From a virus: DNA of 64,000 bases. The DNA lies in the IMG/VR virus record IMGVR_UViG_3300025151_000028, positions 1 through 64,000 of that record, one strand, 5' to 3'. The notes under the pieces are model-generated. The model was not told the DNA's origin and ran no database searches. It saw only the letters and a program-made list of their open reading frames with translations. The translations under genes and the position numbers were made by a program. Position 1 is the first letter of the stretch. The number at the start of each line of letters is the position of its first letter. Positions 41,349-49,683 of the stretch are shown here, in pieces.

Positions 41349-41701
41349 TTAGTGTAATTGAATGGAATACTGGACAGTCATTTCATTCTAAGAATCTAGC
41401 AGCTAGTTACTTCAACATACCTTATTCCTTAGTTACCAAGAGTATTAAGAAGGATGTAGAGGTTATTACTAAAAGAGGTAAGAAGCTTAGATTTACAACA
41501 GGTGGGTCAACAAGAGTTAGATCTGCTGTACACAAACCAAAGACTGAAGATGGTAAGACATTAAACTTTGGTAAGCATAAAGGAACTCAAATGAGGGACA
41601 TACCAACACAATACTTAAAATGGGCATATGATAATGTAAGCAGATGTCCAAAGTGTGTTGAGCAAGAATTAATAAAAAGAAAAGAAATACTAAATAGATA
41701 A
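41336..41701 (+). CDS. DNA-binding protein with NUMOD-like start and ExoX-like C-terminus
   Basis: 121 residues with a GTG start at 41336; no in-frame ATG lies near. The N-terminus (ISVIEWNTGQSFHSKNLAASYF) resembles small helix-turn-helix modules that follow homing endonuclease-type NUMOD domains. The C-terminal half, LNFGKHKGTQMRDIPTQYLKWAYDN, matches the short F-G-K-H-K-G...Y-L-x-W domain of exonuclease X-like and quorum-regulated factor families. It ends with a C-x2-C. It may be a small nuclease accessory. Confidence 0.65.
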   Translation: MSALISVIEWNTGQSFHSKNLAASYFNIPYSLVTKSIKKDVEVITKRGKKLRFTTGGSTRVRSAVHKPKTEDGKTLNFGKHKGTQMRDIPTQYLKWAYDNVSRCPKCVEQELIKRKEILNR

Positions 41702-41705
41702 AAAA

Positions 41706-41879
41706 ATGGAAGGAATAAAAGATTTACCAGAAGAAATGGCTAGCAACAAACAGCCATTCATTATGTGCCCATCTTGTTTTAAAGGAGGCATTAAGTTTAA
41801 TTACATCACTAATGAGGGATCATGTGACCATTGTGGTACAAGATTCACTAAACATGGTGATAGTATAAGATTTGTGTGA
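41706..41879 (+). CDS. 57-residue zinc-ribbon protein
   Basis: ATG at 41706, stop at 41877-41879. Cys pairs CPSC and CDHC are separated by about 18 residues, giving a zinc ribbon. The start is preceded by an A-run. Only one base separates its stop from the next ATG. It probably binds DNA or another protein; unknown role. Confidence 0.55.
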   Translation: MEGIKDLPEEMASNKQPFIMCPSCFKGGIKFNYITNEGSCDHCGTRFTKHGDSIRFV

Positions 41880-41880
41880 T

Positions 41881-42348
41881 ATGTGGATAGCTTGTGAATT
41901 AGTATTCCGTCACTATAATCCTAAGGAGTTAGAGCAGGGAATGTTATTCATGAACGAGCTAAATCCTGGGAATGAAGCGAAGGAACAAGTAGAAGTGTGG
42001 GCCCTCAAAGAAGAAGGTATACACAAACAAATAAGTTATGACATGATGGTATTTGAATGTGGGTTTCCTGTTCAACCATGGATTATTACAGATGATGGCA
42101 GAATAGCTGCTATACCAGAAGAAATAGGTTGGTTTGATCCAGGTAAACGTTCAGAAGAACTAATACCATTCACAATAACTGAAATGAACTTCATCATGCA
42201 AGAGTTTGATGGACTACTAGAAATCTTTGTTAACGAAGATGAACTAGAGAAAGGGATTGTAGATCCTGTGTACGAAGATAACTTGGTGATTCTCAGATTC
42301 TTAACTGATGATGAGGATGCAGAAGAGTTATATTTTGAAGAAGAATAA
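41881..42348 (+). CDS. Conserved acidic protein, unknown
   Basis: 155 residues from the ATG at 41881; an in-frame TTG at 41872 would overlap the upstream stop, so I prefer ATG. The sequence is acidic, with a W-I-A-C-E-L start, a helical centre and an acidic end (FLTDDEDAEELYFEEE). No catalytic motif is visible. It lies between two zinc-ribbon genes. Function unknown. Confidence 0.55.
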   Translation: MWIACELVFRHYNPKELEQGMLFMNELNPGNEAKEQVEVWALKEEGIHKQISYDMMVFECGFPVQPWIITDDGRIAAIPEEIGWFDPGKRSEELIPFTITEMNFIMQEFDGLLEIFVNEDELEKGIVDPVYEDNLVILRFLTDDEDAEELYFEEE

Positions 42349-42350
42349 TT

Positions 42351-42479
42351 ATGGAAGAATTAAGTAATTGCTGTGGAGCTTCTAGATGGGGTGAAACAGA
42401 CATATGCTCAGATTGTAAAGAGCATGCAGATTTTGAACCAGATGAAGACTGGGATAACGAAGTAATAAATAAAAGATAA
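42351..42479 (+). CDS. 42-residue zinc-ribbon peptide
   Basis: MEELSNCCGASRWG is followed by CSDC and an acidic tail (EPDEDWDNEV). The CCGA...C-x2-C pattern is a miniature zinc ribbon seen in many phage genomes. It starts 2 bases after the upstream stop. Unknown role. Confidence 0.5.
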   Translation: MEELSNCCGASRWGETDICSDCKEHADFEPDEDWDNEVINKR

Positions 42480-42483
42480 TAAA

Positions 42484-43056
42484 ATGGGAGTAGATATTTA
42501 TGGTAAAGCACCTAAGCTTATAGGCAAGAGGCCTGAATTAGACTTTGATGATGATAATCTTACCGATGAACAGAAGAAAAACTATTGGGAAGCATTAGAA
42601 AAGTGGGAAAAGAAGAATCCTGGTTACTATTTTAGGAGTAACTGGTGGGGTTGGAGACCAATAGTTATGTTGTGTGCACACGCAGCAGAGCAACATAGAT
42701 TGGAGTTTAACTTTGATGCATGGATGGGTAATGATGGACTAGGATTGGACAACTGGCAAGAGTGTAACGCTCTAGCAGATGCATTAGAGATCTCTATTGC
42801 TGAAGAGGAGAACCTAAAAGATGATGAGGATACTATATATTGTAATATGGGATCTTGGTCTCAATCAGGTGGTCTTATGGTTGACCAAGACACAGTGGAG
42901 AAACTTAATGAAGACTATCCTTATGGTTCAATTATGTTTACCAGCATAGTTACTGATGATGGAAATGTTTATTATCCTTCACACGGTACACCTCTTTGGT
43001 TAATAAATTCATTTATTAATTTTCTTAGAAATTGTGGTGGGTTTTCTATTTGGTAA
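42484..43056 (+). CDS. Conserved phage protein of the MGVDIYGK type
   Basis: 190 residues. The start MGVDIYGKAPK and the segment YYFRSNWWGWRPIVMLCAHAAE are a recurring phage pattern that I recognise as a widespread family without a known function. The middle is acidic. It ends in a hydrophobic helix (WLINSFINFLRNCGGFSIW). It probably acts during early infection. A promoter-like site begins inside its last codons. Confidence 0.6.
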   Translation: MGVDIYGKAPKLIGKRPELDFDDDNLTDEQKKNYWEALEKWEKKNPGYYFRSNWWGWRPIVMLCAHAAEQHRLEFNFDAWMGNDGLGLDNWQECNALADALEISIAEEENLKDDEDTIYCNMGSWSQSGGLMVDQDTVEKLNEDYPYGSIMFTSIVTDDGNVYYPSHGTPLWLINSFINFLRNCGGFSIW

Positions 43057-43079
43057 TCTAACTAAATTTATTACTTTTG
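43049..43079 (+). promoter_or_regulatory. Promoter before the polymerase region
   Basis: TTTG (43049-43052), a 19-base spacer and TACTTTTG (43072-43079) fully match the Bacteroidota consensus. It lies 21 bases upstream of the ATG at 43101 and should drive the polymerase unit. Confidence 0.6.
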
Positions 43080-43100
43080 TAAACTCACCAATAACGTAGT

Positions 43101-43298
43101 ATGAAGTTTATAACCTTTTTAATTAGATGGGTAGCAGGCAATTTGTCTATACCTTTCTGGGTAGTAGGGCATATACACTTATCTATACATGATTTTCATG
43201 ACCTATACGAAGTAATTAGTAGTGTAGGCATGAATATCATTGTAGCAATTGGATTTTATTTAGAATGGAGAGACGTAAATAAACAAGAACATGAATGA
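43101..43298 (+). CDS. 65-residue membrane protein with two hydrophobic segments
   Basis: Two hydrophobic stretches: FITFLIRWVAGNLSIPFWVVGHI and SVGMNIIVAIGFYLEW. The end is charged (RDVNKQEHE) and overlaps the polymerase start by 8 bases. It may be a small membrane partner of replication, or an early membrane modifier; the role is inferred. Confidence 0.55.
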   Translation: MKFITFLIRWVAGNLSIPFWVVGHIHLSIHDFHDLYEVISSVGMNIIVAIGFYLEWRDVNKQEHE

Positions 43299-45249
43299 CG
43301 TAATTATATATGATATAGAAACTATGCAAGAGTGCTTCATTGTTGTATGTATGCAACCTGAGAAGACACCTCGTAGCTTTGTAGTAAGCAAGTGGCAGAA
43401 CCAACTGGATGCATTTGTAAAATATACAGACACACACAAGGAAGCATATTGGGTAGGTTATAACAACTTACGTTTTGATGGTCAGGTAGTTGAATGGATA
43501 CTCAGAAACTATGAGCAATGGCATGATTGTACAGGACTAGAGATATGTGCTAAGATTGCACAGAAGGCTCAGGATGTTATACATGATGCTAACTTTGATG
43601 TGTTTGCTGAATATAGAGAGTATGAGCTTACACTCAAGCAACTTGATTTGTTTAAGATTCACCATTATGACAATAAGAACAGACGTGTAAGTCTGAAGAG
43701 GTTAGAGTTTGAGATGGATCTTGAAAACATTGAAGAGATGCCTATACATTATGCAAAGACAGGACTAACAAGAGATGAGGTGTTCTTATCACTACAGTAC
43801 TGTTTCAATGATGTTGATGCAACTTATGAGTTTTACAAGATAACTCTTGGTGATACAGATCATCCACTATACAAGGGTAATAACCAGATACAACTAAGAA
43901 AAGATATTGAAGAGGAGTTTGGTATACCTTGTTTAAACTATTCAGATAGTAAGATAGGGGATGAGATAATCAAGAAGTATTATTGTGAGGAGAAAGGTAT
44001 AGATATACGTGAGCTTCCTCGCAAGGGTTACTTCAGAAAGAGTATAAACCTAAAGAATTGTATAGCACACTATGTAGAGTTTGAAACTGAACAGCTACAA
44101 AAGTTTCTTGAGACTATTAAGAAGCTTAAGTTGGGCCTTCAGGATGACTTCAAAGAGCATATACATTTCTATGACAATGTCTATTCATTTATGAAAGGTG
44201 GTCTTCACACAGAGAACAAGCCTGAAGTATTTGAAGAAGATGAAGAGTATGAAATCATTGACTGGGATGTAGCTAGTTACTATCCTGCTATTATTATTAA
44301 TAGTGAGAAGTATCCTGCTCATCTAGGAAAGGAGTTCTTGCGTGGGTATAAGCAAATGTTTGAGAAAAGACTAGAGCTTAAACCACAGGCCAAGAGTGAC
44401 AGGAGAATCAAAGGAATCGTAGGAGCACTTAAACTTGCAGTTAACTCTGTGTATGGTAAGTCATCTGATATGAATTCATGGATATATGATAGGCAACTAA
44501 CTATGTTCACCACTATAACTGGTGAGCTTAGTTTGATGATGCTTATTGAGAAATATGAACTGAATGACATACATGTGATCTCTGCTAACACAGATGGTGT
44601 AACGATTAAAGTGAGAAAAGACTTGATTCCTAAGATGCATGAGATAAACAAATGGTGGTGTGATGTTACACAGTATGTACTGGAGCGCACAGACTACACA
44701 AAGATTATCTTCTCAACAGTTAATGACTACCTGGCTATCATGCCAGATGGGTACATAAAGAAGAAAGGTGACTTTCTTACAGACTTTGAACTACATAAGA
44801 ATAAGTCTGCACGTATTGTACCTATAGCACTAGAGCAGTATTATGTAAATGGTATACCTGTTAAGGAAACAATCATTAATCATAAGAACTTGTATGACTT
44901 CTGTATTAGAAAGAAAGCCTCTAAAGACTTTCACTATGAAGGAGTTGATGCATCTAATGCTATAACTAAATATGATAAGCTCATCAGGTACTATGTAGGT
45001 AAGACTGGTGAGAAAGTTTACAAAGTGAAGAACGAGTCTTCTAATAGCAAAGCTGCTAAAAGAAGTCAAGTAGAGGCTGGTGAGTGGAAGTGTTATGTAT
45101 GTAACACTCTTCCTTCCAACTCTCCAGTGGACAATGTAAACTATAATTATTATATAGACAAAGCAGAGAGTATGATAACTAAAATTTTGACCAACGGTAA
45201 GCGTAAGAAGAGTACGTTTATCCCTGGTCAACTAAATCTTTTTGGTTAA
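43291..45249 (+). CDS. Family B DNA polymerase
   Basis: 652 residues. Exonuclease motifs: D8-I-E10 (Exo I), N58..D63 (Exo II, NNLRFDG) and Y170-C-F-N-D174 (Exo III). Polymerase motif A is D326-x-A-S-Y-Y-P (DVASYYP), motif B is K381-x3-N385-S-x-Y388-G, and motif C is S-A-N433-T-D435-G. In motif C the first Asp of the family's D-T-D is Asn. The size and motif set fit a proofreading family B polymerase, as in some crAss-like groups. The C-terminal ~100 residues include a C-x2-C. It lies in an early operon with helicases and SSB. Confidence 0.9.
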   Translation: MNDVIIYDIETMQECFIVVCMQPEKTPRSFVVSKWQNQLDAFVKYTDTHKEAYWVGYNNLRFDGQVVEWILRNYEQWHDCTGLEICAKIAQKAQDVIHDANFDVFAEYREYELTLKQLDLFKIHHYDNKNRRVSLKRLEFEMDLENIEEMPIHYAKTGLTRDEVFLSLQYCFNDVDATYEFYKITLGDTDHPLYKGNNQIQLRKDIEEEFGIPCLNYSDSKIGDEIIKKYYCEEKGIDIRELPRKGYFRKSINLKNCIAHYVEFETEQLQKFLETIKKLKLGLQDDFKEHIHFYDNVYSFMKGGLHTENKPEVFEEDEEYEIIDWDVASYYPAIIINSEKYPAHLGKEFLRGYKQMFEKRLELKPQAKSDRRIKGIVGALKLAVNSVYGKSSDMNSWIYDRQLTMFTTITGELSLMMLIEKYELNDIHVISANTDGVTIKVRKDLIPKMHEINKWWCDVTQYVLERTDYTKIIFSTVNDYLAIMPDGYIKKKGDFLTDFELHKNKSARIVPIALEQYYVNGIPVKETIINHKNLYDFCIRKKASKDFHYEGVDASNAITKYDKLIRYYVGKTGEKVYKVKNESSNSKAAKRSQVEAGEWKCYVCNTLPSNSPVDNVNYNYYIDKAESMITKILTNGKRKKSTFIPGQLNLFG

Positions 45250-45512
45250 TGAAAAAGAGAGCTAAGATAAATAGAGGTAATATAACTAGACATCTTATTG
45301 AGTATCAGTTAGATATGGTTGGAAAGCGATTAGTAGACACATTAGATGATGACAAATGGTATTTCAACTGGACAATGACAAGAGAACAATATAATGAGTT
45401 CTATAAGTATGCTATAAGGACACTTAAGAAGGTGTTTAAGTTTAACACAAATAAAGCAAAAGAAACGTTCGACTGGTTCTATGAACAATTCGGACTAAGA
45501 ATTAAAAATTAA
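45249..45512 (+). CDS. Small basic helical protein beside DNA polymerase
   Basis: 87 residues, basic, with long helices (NITRHLIEYQLDMVGKRLVDTL; FKFNTNKAKETFDWFYEQFG). Its ATG overlaps the stop of the polymerase gene, so it is probably coupled to it. A processivity or accessory role is possible but not shown by any motif. Confidence 0.5.
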   Translation: MKKRAKINRGNITRHLIEYQLDMVGKRLVDTLDDDKWYFNWTMTREQYNEFYKYAIRTLKKVFKFNTNKAKETFDWFYEQFGLRIKN

Positions 45513-45530
45513 CAATTAAAATCAATAATT

Positions 45531-45773
45531 ATGAACAACGGAGTATTATTATTCACAATCCTTGTAATGCTAGTAGGACTAGCTTACACAATGTATGCAG
45601 TTTTCTTTGATAGCCAAGAGCTACCAGAACCAACACCAAAGCGTAAGAGAGGTAGACCAAAGGGAAGTAAGAATAAGGTCAAGAAGACTAGTATAATAGT
45701 TAACAAACCAAAACGTGGTCCAGGTAGACCTAAGGGATCTAAAAACAAGAAGAAGAATGTCAAAGCTAATTAA
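45531..45773 (+). CDS. Membrane-anchored AT-hook protein
   Basis: 80 residues. A transmembrane segment (residues 4-26, VLLFTILVMLVGLAYTMYAVF) precedes two AT-hook motifs, KRKRGRPKGSKNK (37-49) and KRGPGRPKGSKNK (61-73). AT-hooks bind the minor groove of A/T-rich DNA, which suits this genome. The combination suggests that phage or host DNA is tethered at the membrane. It is in the replication operon, just after the polymerase. The overlap of its last codons with the next gene's start suggests coupling. Confidence 0.75.
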   Translation: MNNGVLLFTILVMLVGLAYTMYAVFFDSQELPEPTPKRKRGRPKGSKNKVKKTSIIVNKPKRGPGRPKGSKNKKKNVKAN

Positions 45774-45981
45774 CGAAGACTGGGAACATGCAGCTTATGC
45801 TAATGATAAGATGTATGAAGGAGAGCGAAAGTATAGAATGGAGCTCGAATGGCAAGAGTGGGAACACGAACAACAAAAGAAGAGAAAGAAACCTGCTACT
45901 ATAGTGGTAGAAAAACCAGTAAAAGATGAGAATGCACATATCCCCACAAGTATTCAAAGAACTCATCAAAAAAAGCTATAG
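45757..45981 (+). CDS. Small charged coiled-coil protein
   Basis: 74 residues from the ATG at 45757, which overlaps the end of the AT-hook gene; a GTG at 45715 would lie well inside it, so I reject that start. The sequence is highly charged and helical (YRMELEWQEWEHEQQKKRKKP). It may pair with its neighbours as a structural replication factor. Function unknown. Confidence 0.45.
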   Translation: MSKLINEDWEHAAYANDKMYEGERKYRMELEWQEWEHEQQKKRKKPATIVVEKPVKDENAHIPTSIQRTHQKKL

Positions 45982-46555
45982 TCTTGATCTGATTTATTTG
46001 CTCAAATTGATAGAAGAGCAGTATGACATACAACCTTTATATGAGGATAGTATGAAGATTGCTGCTCTGTATCAGAGCTTAATAAGAAAAGGACTGATAA
46101 CTAAGGATGAGGAGAAGATAACAACTATTGGTAAAGATTTACTGAAGTTTGTTACTGATGAGAATACTAAAAAGATAATAAAACGTAAACCAATAACAAC
46201 GGACTTTGAAGAGTGGTGGAAACAATACCCTCCTACAGATTCATTTACTATCAATGGTAAACAGTTCAAGGGAACTAGATCATTGCGTAGAGGTAAAGAG
46301 GAATGTAGGAGAAAATTTAAGACTATCATAGAGGAAGGAGAATACACTGCAAAACAACTAACAGATGCTCTAAAGTATGAGGTAAACCAAAAGGTTGAAC
46401 GCTCAGTACGTGAGAGAAAAAATATAATGAGTTTTATGCAGGGCTCTATCCCTTATTTGAATCAACGAACATTTGAAAGCTTTATAGAGCTCATGGAGCA
46501 GAATAAAGATCAAGATGATGTAAGTGCAAACTCAGGAGGTCCCACAGATATTTAG
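45926..46555 (+). CDS. Conserved crAss-like protein upstream of DnaB-like helicase, candidate helicase loader
   Basis: 209 residues. Helical start (VFKELIKKSYSLDLIYLLKLIEE) and a segment FEEWWKQYPPTDSF, then TRSLRRGKEECRRKFKTII. W-W-x-x-Y-P and the R-rich segment resemble the C-terminal domain of phage DnaB loaders and replisome organisers. It overlaps the previous gene by 56 bases. I cannot exclude an internal start at 46051. The helicase gene follows after two tiny genes, supporting a loader role by position only. Confidence 0.5.
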   Translation: MRMHISPQVFKELIKKSYSLDLIYLLKLIEEQYDIQPLYEDSMKIAALYQSLIRKGLITKDEEKITTIGKDLLKFVTDENTKKIIKRKPITTDFEEWWKQYPPTDSFTINGKQFKGTRSLRRGKEECRRKFKTIIEEGEYTAKQLTDALKYEVNQKVERSVRERKNIMSFMQGSIPYLNQRTFESFIELMEQNKDQDDVSANSGGPTDI

Positions 46556-46558
46556 ATT

Positions 46559-46702
46559 ATGCAAAACACACTAGAATTTAACGAGTGGATGAAAAAGATT
46601 AGAAGCAATTATTATTCAGACGACAGACAGATGAATAATGCTTTTGAGAAACTAAGAAAAATAGCAAACAATAAAAATTATAAAGATGAAGATAATATTT
46701 AG
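46559..46702 (+). CDS. 47-residue small helical protein
   Basis: ATG at 46559, stop at 46700-46702. Charged helices (LEFNEWMKKIRSNYYSDD, AFEKLRKIANN). The next ATG (46686) lies inside its last codons. No motif; probable small regulator or chaperone. Confidence 0.45.
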   Translation: MQNTLEFNEWMKKIRSNYYSDDRQMNNAFEKLRKIANNKNYKDEDNI

Positions 46703-46802
46703 TATAATACTATGGTTAGTAGTAGCAAGAGTAATGATATGGCTAGGTGGATACATATGGCCTGAGGATAGAGATAACTTTGATAACAATTTAAGATACT
46801 AG
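46686..46802 (+). CDS. 38-residue membrane peptide beside DnaB-like helicase
   Basis: MKIIFSIILWLVVARVMIWLGGYIW is hydrophobic, a single membrane segment, then a polar end (RDNFDNNLRY). Its stop is one base before the helicase ATG. It may be a membrane-linked replication component; inferred. Confidence 0.5.
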   Translation: MKIIFSIILWLVVARVMIWLGGYIWPEDRDNFDNNLRY

Positions 46803-46803
46803 C

Positions 46804-47868
46804 ATGAGCTTTGAACTACTAAAGAAAGAAGTACAAAAAGGTATCGATGGCCGTAATGGTGGTATACCTATGGGTTTTGATAGGCTCAATAGGTACGTAG
46901 GTATCAGAAAGTCTATGTACTATCTTATTGGTGGTCTAACTGGTTCAGGTAAGACTAGTTTTATTGATGATGCTTTTGTTCTTAATCCTGTAGATTGGGC
47001 TCTATCAGAAGAAGGTAGAGCTTCAGGTATTAAGGTGAAGGTGTGGTATAGATCTATGGAGCGTAGTAGAACTTACAAGTTTGCTAAGTGGACTTCACGT
47101 AAAATATTTCTAGACCAGGGTATAATAATACCAGTTAATAAACTACTTGGTTGGACAGAGAAGATGACTAAAGATGAGCATGACTTATTTCTAATGTACG
47201 AAGACTACATGAATGAACTATCAGAAATTGTTACAATCATTGATGGTCCTGAGAATCCTGTAGGTATCGCTAAAGAGCTCAAAGCATATGCACTAGAGCG
47301 TGGTGAGATAGTACAAGAGAATAAGTATAACAAAATATATGTTCCAGACGATCCTAATGAGATAACTCTTGTTGTGTTGGATCATATTGGCCTACTTAAG
47401 ACTACTAGAGATCAACCAACAAAGAAACAAGCTATTGATAAGATGAGTGATGAGCTTAGATATGCTCGTGACTTCTATGGTCATAGTCCTGTTGTTGTTA
47501 GTCAGTTCAACAGATCTATATCTAATCCCATCAGGATAAAGAATGGTGATGTTGAACCACAGCTAGAAGACTTTGCTGACAGTTCTACCACTCAAAACGA
47601 TAGTGATGTGTGTATGGCCTTATTTGACCCTATGCGTTACAATGTTGAAGATCCATCTGGGTACAATCTAGGTAAACTTAGAGATGACTTTGGTGGTAAG
47701 TATTTTAGAAGCTTAAGATTAATCAAGAACAGTTATGGTGAAGATGATATCAGAATTGGTCTTGCATTCTTGGGCCAGATAGGTATGTTTAAAGAGCTAC
47801 CTAGACGTAGAAACATAACTGATGCAGACTATGAGTCTGTAGTAAACAAATCATTTTTTATATCATGA
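46804..47868 (+). CDS. DnaB-like RecA-fold helicase
   Basis: 354 residues. Walker A G44-L-T-G-S-G-K-T51. Walker B is LVVLDHIG near residues 198-205. The QFNRSI segment near 235 resembles motif H4 of the replicative helicase. It lacks the N-terminal primase-binding domain of DnaB, as in short phage helicases. Its stop overlaps the next gene's ATG by four bases. It probably unwinds DNA at the fork. Confidence 0.85.
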   Translation: MSFELLKKEVQKGIDGRNGGIPMGFDRLNRYVGIRKSMYYLIGGLTGSGKTSFIDDAFVLNPVDWALSEEGRASGIKVKVWYRSMERSRTYKFAKWTSRKIFLDQGIIIPVNKLLGWTEKMTKDEHDLFLMYEDYMNELSEIVTIIDGPENPVGIAKELKAYALERGEIVQENKYNKIYVPDDPNEITLVVLDHIGLLKTTRDQPTKKQAIDKMSDELRYARDFYGHSPVVVSQFNRSISNPIRIKNGDVEPQLEDFADSSTTQNDSDVCMALFDPMRYNVEDPSGYNLGKLRDDFGGKYFRSLRLIKNSYGEDDIRIGLAFLGQIGMFKELPRRRNITDADYESVVNKSFFIS

Positions 47869-48950
47869 CATTAAGAGATAAACGACAAGCAGAGTTTGCT
47901 GATATGTGGTGGAATCATGGAAAGTTTGGGATCCTAAACTTATGTCCGAGGTTTGGTAAGATAAGAACTACAATTAACATCTTGAAGAAGATGAAACCTA
48001 ACTGTAGTATCCTTATTGCCTATCCTGATAACAAGATTAAACAGTCTTGGATAGAGGACTTTGAGGAGATGGACTATGAGAATGATAATATTACATACAC
48101 AACACACCTGTCTATACATAAGCACACAGGTACAGAGTTTGACATAGTTGTTATTGATGAGATACATCTACTATCAGAAGCACAGATAGGTGCATGTGTA
48201 GATTTGTTCTCTATCAATGATAATATACTTGGCCTCACTGGTACACTATCTAGATGGACAAAGCGTACACTTAGAGATGACTTATCACTATCTGTAGTTG
48301 CAGAATATCCTATTGAAAAAGCAATTGAAGAAGGTGTTATAGTTGACTACCAGATAACCGTAGTGAAGGTGCCACTAGATAACATTGTTCGCAATGAGTA
48401 TGGAAAGAAGAAAATCAAGAAGACAGAGTTGCAACAGTTTAAGTATCTATCAGGTACTATAAACAGAATGATGTATAGTGGTGGTAACACTATGTTTATG
48501 AGACTAGCAAGGATGCGTCTCATCCAGAGTAGCTTAGCTAAGCTAAACAAAACCAAACAACTGTTAAATCAGTATAAGGATGAGCGTGTTCTTGTATTTT
48601 GTGGTACTACAAAGATAGCAGATAGTCTAGGTGTACCATCACATCATAGTAAATCTAAGGATAAAGATGCCTTTAAGAGATTTGCTGAAGGTGAGGGTAA
48701 ACACATGGCTGTTGTGAAGATTGGTAATACAGGAATCACATATAAACCATTAAACAAGGTTATTATAAACTATTTTGATAGTAACGCAGAGAATCTTGCA
48801 CAGAAGATTAATAGATGTATGGCCATGGAGTACAATACTCCTGATAAAAAAGCGGACATATACATCATCTCTTCTCAAGAGAATGTAGAAGAAAAGTGGC
48901 TTAATAAAGCACTAGAATTCTTTGATAAAAAGAAGATAAATTACGCATAA
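47865..48950 (+). CDS. SF2 helicase, DEIH type
   Basis: 361 residues. The helicase motif order is present: Walker A-like C-P-R-F-G-K-I-R-T near 27-35 (a degenerate G-x-x-x-x-G-K-T), VVIDEIH (motif II), LTGTLSRW (motif III), a VLVFCGTTKIAD segment (motif IV) and Q-K-I-N-R-C-M (motif VI). Fits UvsW-like or other phage DNA helicases. The coupling to the DnaB-like gene (four-base overlap) suggests recombination-dependent replication or branch migration. Confidence 0.8.
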   Translation: MTLRDKRQAEFADMWWNHGKFGILNLCPRFGKIRTTINILKKMKPNCSILIAYPDNKIKQSWIEDFEEMDYENDNITYTTHLSIHKHTGTEFDIVVIDEIHLLSEAQIGACVDLFSINDNILGLTGTLSRWTKRTLRDDLSLSVVAEYPIEKAIEEGVIVDYQITVVKVPLDNIVRNEYGKKKIKKTELQQFKYLSGTINRMMYSGGNTMFMRLARMRLIQSSLAKLNKTKQLLNQYKDERVLVFCGTTKIADSLGVPSHHSKSKDKDAFKRFAEGEGKHMAVVKIGNTGITYKPLNKVIINYFDSNAENLAQKINRCMAMEYNTPDKKADIYIISSQENVEEKWLNKALEFFDKKKINYA

Positions 48951-48955
48951 TTTCG

Positions 48956-48963
48956 TATATTTG
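48956..48963 (+). promoter_or_regulatory. -7 promoter element before the RecA-like ATPase gene
   Basis: TATATTTG is a perfect -7 match, 33 bases upstream of the ATG at 48997. I see no clean TTTG at the expected -33, so the site is partial. The preceding TTTTCGTATATT-like sequence also occurs before the rIIB-like gene. Confidence 0.4.
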
Positions 48964-48996
48964 TCAAGTTAATAATTACATAATAAATAAATAAAA

Positions 48997-49665
48997 ATGA
49001 GTTCAAAATTAATTGGAATTGTTGGTGAAACTGGGACAGGTAAGTCAACAGCGATTAAACATTTAGATCCTAAAGAAACGTACATTATCAATGTTGCAAA
49101 GAAAGAATTGCCCTTCAAAGGATCAGGCAAGCTTTACAATGCTGATAACAAAAACTACAAAGAGGTAGATGATCCTACACAAATCACAAGACTTCTAAAG
49201 ACTCTCTCTGAGAAAGCACCACACATTAAAAACGTGGTGATAGAGGATAGTAACTATCTTATGGGTTTCCGTATGGTAGAGAAAGCTACAGAAACAGGCT
49301 TTATGAAGTTTAGTGTAATGGCTAAAGACATGGTTGACATGTTTAGAACAGCTAGAGCATTACGTGATGACATGTGTATATTTTATTTCTCTCATCCAGA
49401 AACAATAGAAGATGCTGGTGAGATAATAGGATACAAAATTAAAACTGCAGGTAAATTAATTGACAATCAAGTATTGTTAGAAGGATTATTAACTGTATGT
49501 TTGTATACACATGTAGAGGAAACAAAGGATGGAGCAAACTATTATTTCTTAACTAATCGTTTTAGAAAGAAACCTGCTAAAAGTCCTGATGGTATGTTTG
49601 AAGAAACAAAAATACCTAACAATCTACAGCTAGTAAAAGACAATGTAATAGAATATTATAATTAA
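48997..49665 (+). CDS. RecA-like AAA ATPase, possible Sak4-type single-strand annealing or recombinase
   Basis: 222 residues. Walker A G10-E-T-G-T-G-K-S-T18. VVIEDSNYLMG is a Walker B-like segment. CIFYFSHPETIE fits the sensor-type strand. It has the size of the small phage RecA-like proteins (Sak4 and related), and it lies directly before the SSB-like gene. It probably acts in recombination or repair. I cannot distinguish it from an AAA clamp-loader-type ATPase by eye. Confidence 0.7.
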   Translation: MSSKLIGIVGETGTGKSTAIKHLDPKETYIINVAKKELPFKGSGKLYNADNKNYKEVDDPTQITRLLKTLSEKAPHIKNVVIEDSNYLMGFRMVEKATETGFMKFSVMAKDMVDMFRTARALRDDMCIFYFSHPETIEDAGEIIGYKIKTAGKLIDNQVLLEGLLTVCLYTHVEETKDGANYYFLTNRFRKKPAKSPDGMFEETKIPNNLQLVKDNVIEYYN

Positions 49666-49683
49666 TAATTAAAATTAAAATTT

